From the NCBI RefSeq assembly GCF_000017245.1, contig NC_009655.1, forward strand, positions 2,046,001 to 2,110,000: a DNA stretch of 64,000 nucleotides, written 5' to 3'. This document shows positions 53,659 through 62,174 of this stretch, in pieces; the stretch's first letter is position 1, and each line of letters opens with the position of its first letter. The position numbers and the translations under genes are program-made. The stretch comes from Actinobacillus succinogenes 130Z (GTDB lineage Bacteria > Pseudomonadota > Gammaproteobacteria > Enterobacterales > Pasteurellaceae). Below the pieces are notes generated by a model. It made no database searches. It was not told where the DNA came from and saw only the letters and a list, made by a program, of their open reading frames with translations.

Positions 53659-55068
53659 ATGGGAAAAACACTTTACCAAAAATTGTTTGATGCACATGTG
53701 GTGTACGAAGCGGAAGGCGAAACGCCGATTCTTTACATTAACCGTCATTTGATTCACGAAGTAACCTCACCGCAAGCGTTCGACGGTTTGCGCGTAGCAG
53801 GACGTCAAGTACGCCAAGTGAATAAAACATTCGGTACCATGGATCACAGCATTTCAACTCAAGTGCGCGATGTGAATCTGCTTGAAGGTCAGGCCAAAAT
53901 TCAAGTGTTGGAATTGGACAAAAACTGTAAAGCCACAGGTATCGAATTATTCGATATGAATACTAAACAACAAGGTATCGTACACGTAATGGGGCCTGAA
54001 CAAGGCTTGACTTTACCGGGTATGACGATCGTATGCGGCGACTCTCACACCGCCACTCACGGTGCATTCGGCGCATTGGCTTTCGGTATCGGAACCTCCG
54101 AAGTGGAGCACGTACTTGCCACTCAAACCTTAAAACAAGCCCGCGCAAAAAATATGAAAGTGGAAGTGCGCGGTAAAGTGAACCCGGGTATCACGGCAAA
54201 AGACATCGTGTTGGCGATTATCGGTAAAACCACTATGGCGGGCGGCACCGGTCACGTAGTGGAATTCTGCGGCGAAGCGATTCGCGATCTTTCGATGGAA
54301 GGCCGTATGACGGTATGTAATATGGCAATTGAATTCGGTGCTAAAGCTGGTCTGATTGCACCTGACGAAACCACGTTTGAATACTTAAAAGATCGTCCGC
54401 ATGCGCCAAAAGGTAAAGATTGGGATGACGCAATCGAATATTGGAAAACCTTAAAATCCGACGACGATGCGCAATTCGATACCGTGGTCGTATTAGAAGC
54501 AAAAGATATCGCACCGCAAGTAACGTGGGGAACCAACCCCGGCCAAGTTATCGCAATTGATCAACTGGTACCGAACCCGGCAGAAATGAGCGATCCCGTG
54601 ACCAAAACATCGGCAGAAAAAGCGCTGGCCTATATCGGTTTACAAGCCAATACCGATTTAAAAGATGTGCCGGTAGATCAAGTATTTATCGGCTCCTGTA
54701 CCAACTCGCGTATTGAAGATTTACGTGCCGCCGCCGCAGTGATGAAAGGCCGTAAAAAAGCGGATAACGTGAAACGAGTGCTTGTGGTTCCGGGGTCCGG
54801 ATTAGTGAAAGAACAAGCGGAAAAAGAAGGGCTGGACAAAATCTTTATCGCCGCAGGTGCGGAATGGCGCAATCCGGGCTGTTCAATGTGCCTGGGTATG
54901 AACGACGACCGCTTAGGCGAATGGGAACGTTGCGCTTCCACTTCAAATCGAAACTTTGAAGGTCGCCAAGGCCGTAACGGTCGCACTCATTTAGTCAGCC
55001 CGGCAATGGCGGCGGCGGCGGCGGTGTTCGGGAAATTCGTTGATATTCGTACGATAAAATTAAACTAG
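53659..55068 (+). CDS. leuC: 3-isopropylmalate dehydratase large subunit
   Basis: Aconitase-family iron-sulphur enzyme subunit, 469 residues, that isomerises 2- to 3-isopropylmalate with LeuD. Cluster cysteines are in FIGSCTNSRIEDLRAAA and in NPGCSMCLGMN; VCGDSHTATHGAFGALAFGIGTSEVEHV is the family signature. CGGAGTGAACA precedes the ATG. It lies between leuB and leuD. Confidence 0.97.
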   Translation: MGKTLYQKLFDAHVVYEAEGETPILYINRHLIHEVTSPQAFDGLRVAGRQVRQVNKTFGTMDHSISTQVRDVNLLEGQAKIQVLELDKNCKATGIELFDMNTKQQGIVHVMGPEQGLTLPGMTIVCGDSHTATHGAFGALAFGIGTSEVEHVLATQTLKQARAKNMKVEVRGKVNPGITAKDIVLAIIGKTTMAGGTGHVVEFCGEAIRDLSMEGRMTVCNMAIEFGAKAGLIAPDETTFEYLKDRPHAPKGKDWDDAIEYWKTLKSDDDAQFDTVVVLEAKDIAPQVTWGTNPGQVIAIDQLVPNPAEMSDPVTKTSAEKALAYIGLQANTDLKDVPVDQVFIGSCTNSRIEDLRAAAAVMKGRKKADNVKRVLVVPGSGLVKEQAEKEGLDKIFIAAGAEWRNPGCSMCLGMNDDRLGEWERCASTSNRNFEGRQGRNGRTHLVSPAMAAAAAVFGKFVDIRTIKLN

Positions 55069-55070
55069 CA

Positions 55071-55139
55071 GGGCGGGCATGCCAGCCCACCCCAAAATAT
55101 AAACAAACTCGCAAAGGTGGGTAAGCATACCCACCCTAC
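55071..55139. repeat. Two palindromic units between leuC and leuD
   Basis: Units gcagggcgggcatgccagcc.. at 55071-55093 and ggtgggtaagcatacccacc.. at 55116-55139, the same family as those between leuB and leuC and at 27036. Confidence 0.7.
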
Positions 55140-55157
55140 AAAACAGGACAGATAAAC

Positions 55158-55760
55158 ATGGCAGGATTAAAACAACATTCAGGCTTGGTTGTTCCATTGG
55201 ACGCCGCGAACGTAGATACCGACGCAATTATTCCGAAACAATTTCTACAAGCCATCACCCGCGTAGGCTTCGGCAAGCATTTATTCCACGAATGGCGTTA
55301 TCTTGATGCGGAAGAAACCCGTCCGAATCCGGAATTCGTGTTGAATTTCCCGCAATACCAAGGCGCAACAATTCTTTTAGCGCGTAAAAACTTAGGTTGC
55401 GGTTCTTCCCGCGAACATGCGCCTTGGGCGCTGGCAGATTACGGTTTCAAAGTGATGATCGCGCCAAGCTTTGCGGATATTTTTTACAACAACAGCTTAA
55501 ACAATCATATGTTACCGATTAAATTAAGCGAACAAGAAGTCGACGAAATTTTTCACTGGGTGTGGGCTAATCCGGGCAAACAGATTCATGTGGATTTAGA
55601 AGCGAAAACCGTCACTGTGGGTGACAAAGTCTATCATTTTGAGTTAGACGAATTCCGTCGCCATTGTCTGTTGGAAGGCTTGGATAACATCGGCTTAACC
55701 TTGCAACATGAAGATGCGATTGCGGCATACGAGAAAAAAATTCCCGCGTTCTTACGTTAA
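55158..55760 (+). CDS. leuD: 3-isopropylmalate dehydratase small subunit
   Basis: Swivelling domain partner of LeuC, 200 residues, the normal size. Motifs are DTDAIIPKQFLQAI, LLARKNLGCGSSREHAPWAL and FADIFYNNSLNNHMLPI. ACAGGACAGATAAAC precedes the ATG. It ends the leuABCD operon and is followed by a terminator. Confidence 0.97.
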   Translation: MAGLKQHSGLVVPLDAANVDTDAIIPKQFLQAITRVGFGKHLFHEWRYLDAEETRPNPEFVLNFPQYQGATILLARKNLGCGSSREHAPWALADYGFKVMIAPSFADIFYNNSLNNHMLPIKLSEQEVDEIFHWVWANPGKQIHVDLEAKTVTVGDKVYHFELDEFRRHCLLEGLDNIGLTLQHEDAIAAYEKKIPAFLR

Positions 55761-55773
55761 TTCTTTCTTATAA

Positions 55774-55815
55774 AAAGTGCGGTCAAAAAATCCTGAGTTT
55801 TTTGACCGCACTTAT
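55774..55815 (+). terminator. leu operon terminator made of paired uptake signals
   Basis: Inverted repeat AAGTGCGGTCAAAAAA / TTTTTTGACCGCACTT with a short loop, 14 bases after the leuD stop. Both arms are extended uptake signals. Confidence 0.85.
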
Positions 55816-55914
55816 GTCTCCGAAACTATTCTGTTGCCCAAGGCTTTTCCTTCTAATACCGGAAGTAATAACGGCAACCTTTTCTTCCATGTATCATACC
55901 TAATTTTTAAAACC

Positions 55915-56403
55915 TCAATACAAACCTAGTTGGCGACGCATTTTACGTAATAATAAAAATCCCCACGGCCATAATGCGCCGGTAATCAATGCGCCGAAGA
56001 TATCTTTCCAATCGAATACCGCACTGTGAATAAACAATTCCACCAGAAAAATACTAAATCGAATAACAAAAACGGCGATCATCATCAACAGACTTTGCTG
56101 CCAGAGAGATAAATTGCCGAGAATTTGATGATAACGCGCAACAAAATAAGCAAAAACGGAAAGGACTAAGCCGTGTACGCCTAAAATAGAACCGATCACC
56201 AAATCCCAAATAATGCCCAGCACAAATGCCGTACCGACATTTACCGTCGCCGGTAATGCCAGAATCCAATAAGTTAAAATCAGAATCAGCCAAGAGGGTT
56301 TGAAACTTTGGAAACCGCTCGGCCAAGGTGCGATTTCAAGCACTAAAGCCACCACAAAAACCGCTACCAGTCCGATAACCTGTAACAAAAATCGTCCGTT
56401 CAT
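55915..56403 (-). CDS. mreD: Rod shape-determining protein MreD
   Basis: Small inner-membrane component of the elongasome, 162 residues with five predicted helices (for example LLQVIGLVAVFVVALVLEIAPWP and LILILTYWILALP). Sequence similarity in this family is low, but size, topology and position directly after mreC identify it. Its ATG overlaps the mreC stop by one base (TAATG), so translation is coupled. Confidence 0.93.
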   Translation of the reverse strand: MNGRFLLQVIGLVAVFVVALVLEIAPWPSGFQSFKPSWLILILTYWILALPATVNVGTAFVLGIIWDLVIGSILGVHGLVLSVFAYFVARYHQILGNLSLWQQSLLMMIAVFVIRFSIFLVELFIHSAVFDWKDIFGALITGALWPWGFLLLRKMRRQLGLY

Positions 56404-57458
56404 TAATCTTCTTCTCTGTGTTCCTGTATTTCAGGCGAAAGCTGATGATCGTTACTGTTCATTTCCGGTAAATTTTCAGGCATCGAAATATCGTCTTTTT
56501 CAATGTTTTCTTTGGTATTTTCGTTGCCTTCCGTCACTAAAGCCTTTTTCGTATCGACGCCGCGTTCTTTATTGGCTAAACGCTGTTGTACCGTATTACG
56601 CACATCTTCAGGCGAACTGGCCTGGAATTTATGTAATTCTTCGTTACTCCACACCAATAACACATAACGTAAACGTTCAAGCGACGCTAACGGACTCGCC
56701 GTTACCGTGGCAAAATAATTGGAACCGTCGCGCGACACGCTTTCCACCACCGCGACCGGATACCCTTCCGGAAAACGTCCGCCCAGACCGGATGTCACTA
56801 ATAAGTCGCCTTTCACAATATCCACGGAACGAGGTACGTTATCCAATGTCAATTCATCGGTACGCCCCGAACCGCTGGCAATCACCCGCACATCATTGCG
56901 TAAAACCTGAACGGGAATAGAGTGCGTCACATCGCTAATCAACAATACCCGGCTGCTTTTTTCACCGACGGAAATAATCTGCCCTACGACACCTTTTTCA
57001 TCAATTACCGGTTGGCCTACATAAGCACCGTCTTCTCCGCCCTGATTAATCACCACCTGCTGGCGGTAACGATCGGTTTCTGCGGTCAGAATTTCACCGA
57101 TTTTTTTATATTCATCCTTACGTAACGGCGAATTGAGTAATAAACGCAAACGTTGATTCTCTACCTTAAGTTGATCCAACAATAACAAGTCCGCGTTTTT
57201 TTCGCGCAACTGTTCTTTCAATACTTTATTCTCAATTTGCAGTTTGCCGGTATCCACCAGATTCTCCGATACATTATCCAGTACCGTACGCGGTGTATTG
57301 GCAATATAATACAATCCCCCGACCGCGGTTTCCATAAAACTGCGGGCTTTGATCATGGTATTTGTCTGCCCGTCCGTCAGAATCAGCGTAATTGATGCCG
57401 CAACGGCAAAAAATAAACGCAACCCTAAGGGTGAGGCTTTGCTGAAAATAGGTTTCAT
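56403..57458 (-). CDS. mreC: Rod shape-determining protein MreC
   Basis: Bitopic inner-membrane protein of 351 residues with a periplasmic beta domain. One helix near residues 10-30 is followed by a coiled coil around 65-105 (ENKVLKEQLREKNADLLLLDQL) and the MreC core (GAYVGQPVIDEKGVVGQIISVG). The C-terminal tail is long and acidic. Start ATG 57456-57458 begins MKPIFSKASPLGLRLF; 15 more open codons upstream are not family-like. A hairpin separates it from mreB. Confidence 0.94.
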   Translation of the reverse strand: MKPIFSKASPLGLRLFFAVAASITLILTDGQTNTMIKARSFMETAVGGLYYIANTPRTVLDNVSENLVDTGKLQIENKVLKEQLREKNADLLLLDQLKVENQRLRLLLNSPLRKDEYKKIGEILTAETDRYRQQVVINQGGEDGAYVGQPVIDEKGVVGQIISVGEKSSRVLLISDVTHSIPVQVLRNDVRVIASGSGRTDELTLDNVPRSVDIVKGDLLVTSGLGGRFPEGYPVAVVESVSRDGSNYFATVTASPLASLERLRYVLLVWSNEELHKFQASSPEDVRNTVQQRLANKERGVDTKKALVTEGNENTKENIEKDDISMPENLPEMNSNDHQLSPEIQEHREED

Positions 57459-57476
57459 TAAATCACAAAAACAGAT

Positions 57477-57508
57477 AAAAAGTGCGGTCAAATTTAACCG
57501 CACTTTTT
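57477..57508 (-). terminator. Intra-operon hairpin of paired uptake signals between mreB and mreC
   Basis: Inverted repeat AAAAAGTGCGGT / ACCGCACTTTTT with an 8-base loop in the 65-base mreB-mreC gap. It could act as a partial terminator that keeps mreB expression above mreCD. Confidence 0.7.
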
Positions 57509-57523
57509 ATTATAAGAAAAATA

Positions 57524-58573
57524 TTAGTCTTCGCTAAAAATATCTGCGCCGTATTGATCGATCATTTCCAATGTTTCACCGCCGCCACGCGCCACACAAG
57601 TCAGCGGATCATCGGCAATAACGACCGGCACCCCCGATTCCTTGGCTAATAAAATATCGATGTTACGTAACAACGCACCTCCGCCGGTTAATACCATACC
57701 GTGCGCATAAATATCCGCCGCATGTTCCGGCTTACATTCCTCCAATGCGGTTCTCATCGCTCTGACGATGCCTTCCAGCGGTTGTTGGATAGCTTCCAGT
57801 ACATCTCGAGAAGTCAGGGTAAAGGCGCGCGGTACGCCTTCCGCCAGGTTACTGCCAAACACTTCCATCTCTAAAATTTCATCGTCTTCCTGAATATAGG
57901 CGGTACCGATAGCATGTTTAATATGCTCCGCCGTAGATTCACCGATCAACGAACCGAAGGTACGACGCACATAAGCAATAATCGCTTCGTCGAATTTATC
58001 CCCGCCGATCCGTACGGAAGAAGAATAGGCTACGCCGTTTAATGCGATAACCGCAATTTCCGTCGTACCGCCGCCAATATCGATGACCATCGAACCCGTC
58101 GGTGTAGAAACCGGTAATTTCGCCCCGATCGCCGCCGCCATCGGTTCAACAATCAAATGCACTTCGCGTGCACCCGCGCCAAAAGCGGATTCTTTAATCG
58201 CACGACGCTCTACTTGCGTCGCTCCCGCCGGCACGCAGATGACGACGCGCGGACTCGGACGCAGGAAGTTGCTGCTGTGAACTTGTTTGATGAAATGTTG
58301 CAACATTTTTTCAGTCACCGAAAAATCGGCAATTACGCCGTCTTTCATCGGGCGAATAGCCGTAATGTTGTTTGATGTACGGCCTAACATTAATTTTGCA
58401 TCTTTACCGACCGCCGCGATACTTTTATTGCCGCCGCGTCCCTGACGGATTGCTACCACCGAAGGTTCGTCCAATACAATGCCTTGGCCCTTCACATAAA
58501 TCAGGGTGTTCGCCGTACCTAAATCGATAGAAAGATCATTTGAAAATAATCCGCGAATTTTTTTAAATAACAT
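57524..58573 (-). CDS. mreB: Rod shape-determining protein MreB
   Basis: Actin-like filament protein of 349 residues that guides lateral wall synthesis. Nucleotide-binding loops are DLGTANTLIYVKGQGIVLDEP, VIDIGGGTTEIAVIALNG and VLTGGGALLRNIDILLA. The N-terminal LFKKIRGLFSNDLSID includes the amphipathic membrane anchor. AACGGAATTCTT precedes the ATG. It heads mreBCD. Confidence 0.98.
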   Translation of the reverse strand: MLFKKIRGLFSNDLSIDLGTANTLIYVKGQGIVLDEPSVVAIRQGRGGNKSIAAVGKDAKLMLGRTSNNITAIRPMKDGVIADFSVTEKMLQHFIKQVHSSNFLRPSPRVVICVPAGATQVERRAIKESAFGAGAREVHLIVEPMAAAIGAKLPVSTPTGSMVIDIGGGTTEIAVIALNGVAYSSSVRIGGDKFDEAIIAYVRRTFGSLIGESTAEHIKHAIGTAYIQEDDEILEMEVFGSNLAEGVPRAFTLTSRDVLEAIQQPLEGIVRAMRTALEECKPEHAADIYAHGMVLTGGGALLRNIDILLAKESGVPVVIADDPLTCVARGGGETLEMIDQYGADIFSED

Positions 58574-58683
58574 AAGAATTCCGTTAAATTTCGATTAAAC
58601 TGCGCTTAATTTTTAAGTTTGGAAAAAATTGTGCATAATGTACCAAAAAATAACCGCACTTTACAGTGAATTTTACTCAAATA

Positions 58684-58711
58684 TAAAAAAGACCGCGATC
58701 AAAGTGCGGTC
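58684..58711 (-). terminator. torZ-like gene terminator
   Basis: Stem GACCGC / GCGGTC around a 9-base loop, 9 bases after the reductase stop. The minus-strand tail is TTTTTTATAT. The right arm is an uptake-signal core. Confidence 0.75.
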
Positions 58712-58719
58712 GGTTTTCT

Positions 58720-61188
58720 TTAAGATTTTACCGTTTTAGGCTGCTTGAATACCGTTACTTCCGGCACCTCGCCCCGATACTTCTCGATTTGAACGATACA
58801 GGTATTCGGCGAATTACCTTGCGCCAGCTTTGACGTACCTTCGTCACGGGTTAACACGTTAGCGCAACCGTTTTTGCACAGCGGCTTTTCCGTTTCGCCC
58901 GGGTTCAACGGGTCATACCATGCGCCTTCGTGCAGTGCGATTGTACCTTTTATCACGCCATCGGTAACCACGGCGCCCGCCAGCACTTGCCCGCGCGGAC
59001 TTTCAATACGTACTACGTCGCCGTCGGCAATACTGCGGGATTTCGCGTCATCCGGATGAATCAACACCGGTTCGCGATCCTTAACGGCATATTTCTGGCG
59101 CAGTGAAGTATGGGCAAGTTGGCTGTGCAAACGGTAGTACGGATGCGGAGTGACTAAAGCCAACGGATATTCCGCCGTAACATTACCGGCATATTCTTCC
59201 GGTTCCATCCAGCTCGGATAACCTTTGCAATCGTCATAATTCATTTTAGCGATAGTTTCGGAGAAAATCTCAATTTTACCCGATGGCGTACCCAACGGAT
59301 TGAGCAACGGATCTTCCCTGAATTCTTCGTAACGTACCCATTTTTTCGCTTTTTCCGACGCTTCAAAAGTAATCGGTTTATTTTCCTGCCAGAATTGTTC
59401 GAATTTCGGCATAGTGACACTGGCATTACGCGCTGCGGTAAAAGCGGTTTGATAAAAATCTTTCAGCCATTGCATTTCCGTCTTGCCTTCGGTGAACTGT
59501 TCTTCTACGCCGGCACGTTTTGCCAATTCGGCGAATATATCAAAATCGTTTTTTGCTTCAAACTGAGGTTCCACAACCTGTTTCATCGGAAATATATTCA
59601 GCATCGAATAATCGCCGGACATAGTCAGATCGTTACGCTCATAGCTGGTGGTTGCCGGCAGAACAATATCCGCCATACGAGCCGTCGCCGTCCAGTTTAT
59701 TTCATTGACAATAATCGTGTCCGGTTTCTGCCAGGCTTTCACCATTAAATTGGTATCCTGATGATGGCTGTACGGATTGCCGCCGCACCAGTAAATCAAC
59801 TTGATTTCGGGATAGGTTATTTCCGAACCGTTATATTGAATCGTTTTCCCCGGATTTAACAGGGCATCCGTTAAACGCGCCAACGGGAAAGAATATTGCG
59901 ATGTTTCGTCCAACCAGGTTTTTGCTCCCGCTGCGACAGACGGATTGGCCGTAATGGATCCCAACACCCCGCCGGTGGTAGTCGGAACTCCGCCGTTCGA
60001 ATAATGATAACTCAGACCGAAACCGCCGCCCGGCAAACCGATTTGACCAATCATAGCCGCTAACGTCACCATCATCCAGTGACTCTGTTCGCCGTGACGT
60101 TGCCGTTGCATGCCCCAACCGCCCATCAGCATGGTACGTTTTGTACTGAAGTCATGAGCCAACGTTTTAATCACATCTGCCGACACACCGCAAATGCCGC
60201 TTGCCCATTCGGCATTTTTTACCTGACCGTCCGTTTTACCCAATAGATATTCTTCAAATTTATCATAACCGCGGGTGTATTTTTGCAAAAAGGCTTTATC
60301 GTGTTTATCTTCGCTGACTAAAGTGTGAGCGATTCCCAACATTAACGGCACATCCGTTCCGGTATTGACCGGGATCCATTCTGCCCCCAGATATTCGCAG
60401 CTTTCGTTTCGAACCGGGTCAATACAGATAATCCGTTTGTCGGTCTGTTTGAATTTTTTGAAATATTCGATTCCTTTTTGATCCGTTGAAGTCCATGCGA
60501 TACGCATGGTTGTCAACGGGTTCGCTCCCCATAATACGATAATGTCGGTACTTTCCAGCAACACTTCCCAGCTGGTTTGCTGTTCGTACACCTCAATCGT
60601 TCCCACTACATGGGGCATAATAACTTGTGCGGCGCCGGTAGAATAATCTCCTTTCGTACCGACAAAACCGCCGGTAACATTCATATAGCGGTGTAATAAC
60701 GTACGGGCGGCATGCAAAGCGCCGGAGCTGTACCAACCGTAAGAACCGGCGAAAATCCCCCTTGCGCCGTATTTCTCCCGCACCCGTTTCATTTCCTTCG
60801 CCACGAGCTCGAATGCCTGCTCCCAGGAAACGCGGACCCATTCGTCACGTCCGCGCAAAGTGCGGTCGCCATTCCCTTCTAAATAACCTTTGCGCACCAT
60901 CGGATATTTCACCCGGGCTTCGCTATAGAGCTGATCCGCGACAACAGATTGCAACTCGTTTTCGATCGCAGGCGGAATCGCCGCACCGGATTTTACCACT
61001 TTACCGTTTTCCACCACTACGCCGAGCGGTCCCCAATGGGCGGCCGTTACCACGGTTTGCGATTCCGCCGTGTCTTTCGCCAGTGCCAAATTAGCGGTTA
61101 AACTGCCGCCGGTCAGCGTTGCGCCTGCCACACCTAAAGAGGAACTTTTCAAGAAATCGCGACGTTTTTGGTTAATTTTTTCTTTCAT
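58720..61188 (-). CDS. torZ: Periplasmic molybdopterin S-/N-oxide reductase (TorZ/MtsZ type)
   Basis: DMSO-reductase-family enzyme of 822 residues, using a bis-MGD molybdenum cofactor. It has a Tat signal (KRRDFLKSSSLGVAGATLTGG), and the molybdenum-ligand serine is in GDYSTGAAQVIMPHVVG. SANPLT-like WGANPLTTMRIAW, MLMGGWGMQRQRHGEQSHWM, NEINWTATARMADIVLPATTSYERNDLT and the C-terminal GAWYDPLNPGETEKPLCKNGCANVLT match TorZ/BisC enzymes. H. influenzae has a close counterpart described as TorZ, later MtsZ (methionine sulfoxide reduction). The substrate here could be TMAO, DMSO, biotin or methionine sulfoxide. ATG 61188 is chosen because AAGGA is properly spaced; ATG 61197 touches it. It follows the torY-like gene directly. 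Confidence 0.88.
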   Translation of the reverse strand: MKEKINQKRRDFLKSSSLGVAGATLTGGSLTANLALAKDTAESQTVVTAAHWGPLGVVVENGKVVKSGAAIPPAIENELQSVVADQLYSEARVKYPMVRKGYLEGNGDRTLRGRDEWVRVSWEQAFELVAKEMKRVREKYGARGIFAGSYGWYSSGALHAARTLLHRYMNVTGGFVGTKGDYSTGAAQVIMPHVVGTIEVYEQQTSWEVLLESTDIIVLWGANPLTTMRIAWTSTDQKGIEYFKKFKQTDKRIICIDPVRNESCEYLGAEWIPVNTGTDVPLMLGIAHTLVSEDKHDKAFLQKYTRGYDKFEEYLLGKTDGQVKNAEWASGICGVSADVIKTLAHDFSTKRTMLMGGWGMQRQRHGEQSHWMMVTLAAMIGQIGLPGGGFGLSYHYSNGGVPTTTGGVLGSITANPSVAAGAKTWLDETSQYSFPLARLTDALLNPGKTIQYNGSEITYPEIKLIYWCGGNPYSHHQDTNLMVKAWQKPDTIIVNEINWTATARMADIVLPATTSYERNDLTMSGDYSMLNIFPMKQVVEPQFEAKNDFDIFAELAKRAGVEEQFTEGKTEMQWLKDFYQTAFTAARNASVTMPKFEQFWQENKPITFEASEKAKKWVRYEEFREDPLLNPLGTPSGKIEIFSETIAKMNYDDCKGYPSWMEPEEYAGNVTAEYPLALVTPHPYYRLHSQLAHTSLRQKYAVKDREPVLIHPDDAKSRSIADGDVVRIESPRGQVLAGAVVTDGVIKGTIALHEGAWYDPLNPGETEKPLCKNGCANVLTRDEGTSKLAQGNSPNTCIVQIEKYRGEVPEVTVFKQPKTVKS

Positions 61189-61199
61189 TTTTTCCATCC

Positions 61200-61922
61200 T
61201 TATTTTGCGTTGCGCTGTAAATAAATAGTTAACGCGCGCACCTGATCTTTAGTTAAAGAAGTCCGGTCTTTCATTGAATTCACCATGCCAATCCATTGAT
61301 TTGCCGTATAATGTTCCGCCGTAATCGGCGCATGACATCCGCCGCAATGGGTTTCATTCAGATTTTTACCGAAAACATTGAGCGAATTCAGGTCGGAAGT
61401 GACCGCACTTTTCGGTACGTTCACATCTAGAAAAACTTCCAGCCATTCCGAATCGGTGACGGAATCATGCACTTTGTTTTTGACCAAAACACCGGCTTTT
61501 GCATCATCATCCAGTATCGCCATGGTAATCCGCTGCCCCAATTCCGTATAAAGCACGCTTTCCGCGCCGACCTGTTGCCAACCGTGAAGGGTTGCCGCCA
61601 CATTTTCACCGTCGCTTTTCCAGTCCGCCAATTCGGCAAACGGCATTAACCGCACTTCACCGCCGTTAGTTGACTTCGCCGTACTGATGGTTAAAGCATA
61701 TAACAGCTTATTTTCCCCGGAAAGTTGACCGCCGTGTTTAGCCAACTCCGCACTACCGTTGTTATCGTTTTTCTCTTCCGGCAGGAAATGAGCAATACCT
61801 TTATGACAGTCGATACAGGTTTGCCCGTTTTCTTTCAGTATCTTTTGAACGCCCAATACTACCGCCGCGCCCAAGCCCACCAGCACCAATCCGCCGATGA
61901 GAGAAACTTTTCGTTTCGCCAT
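61200..61922 (-). CDS. torY: TorY-like c-type cytochrome with three haem sites missing
   Basis: Protein of 240 residues: one N-terminal membrane helix (SLIGGLVLVGLGAAVVLGVQKI), then immediately the haem motif C36-IDC-H40 in GQTCIDCHKGIAHF, and later C193-GGC-H197 in THCGGCHAPITAEHY. TorY proteins normally have about 360 residues with four NapC-type haems before the C-terminal one. Here the region holding haems 1-3 is absent, with no frame loss. In the family it passes electrons from menaquinol to TorZ. GGAG precedes the ATG. It is the first gene of the torY-torZ pair. An uptake-signal core lies inside near 61405. Confidence 0.85.
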   Translation of the reverse strand: MAKRKVSLIGGLVLVGLGAAVVLGVQKILKENGQTCIDCHKGIAHFLPEEKNDNNGSAELAKHGGQLSGENKLLYALTISTAKSTNGGEVRLMPFAELADWKSDGENVAATLHGWQQVGAESVLYTELGQRITMAILDDDAKAGVLVKNKVHDSVTDSEWLEVFLDVNVPKSAVTSDLNSLNVFGKNLNETHCGGCHAPITAEHYTANQWIGMVNSMKDRTSLTKDQVRALTIYLQRNAK

Positions 61923-61953
61923 AAATCACTCCATGTCATAAAGATAAATTCTC

Positions 61954-61969
61954 CACCCCAATAGGGGTA
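61954..61969. promoter_or_regulatory. Possible NarP/NarL 7-2-7 site upstream of torY
   Basis: On the minus strand TACCCCT-AT-TGGGGTG is close to the inverted heptamer consensus TACYYMT-NN-AKRRGTA, with two deviations in the second half. It lies about 32 bases upstream of the torY start. A weak FNR-like half-palindrome (TTGATCTTGATCCT on the minus strand) is at 62031-62044. Confidence 0.4.
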
Positions 61970-62107
61970 GATATAGTAGACCAATATACTCTGTTATCCC
62001 GATTTCAGGCAACCGAAAAAAGACAAAAACAGGATCAAGATCAAAAAGTTTTGCCTTGTCTTCATTTCAATTTTTCGTATTGAAAAAAATCAAAAACGAC
62101 GCAAAAA

Positions 62108-62142
62108 TGACCGCACTTTGTGTGTAAAAGGGCGGTCAAAAT
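62108..62142 (-). terminator. Probable terminator after the second reductase gene
   Basis: Imperfect inverted repeat GACCGCacttt / aaaagGGCGGTC around a short loop, about 35 bases after the reductase stop; the minus-strand tail is ATTTTTGCG. The left arm is an uptake-signal core, the right a degenerate one. Confidence 0.5.
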
Positions 62143-62174
62143 GAAGGATGTTTTTTATCCGTTTAGCTGAAAAT

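Noticed and set aside
53509..53757. 82-codon minus-strand frame between leuB and leuC
   Set aside because: Made mostly of translated palindromic repeat and antisense leuC.
56300..56920. 206-codon plus-strand frame over mreC/mreD
   Set aside because: Entirely antisense to clear mreC and mreD coding sequence; composition looks like a shadow.
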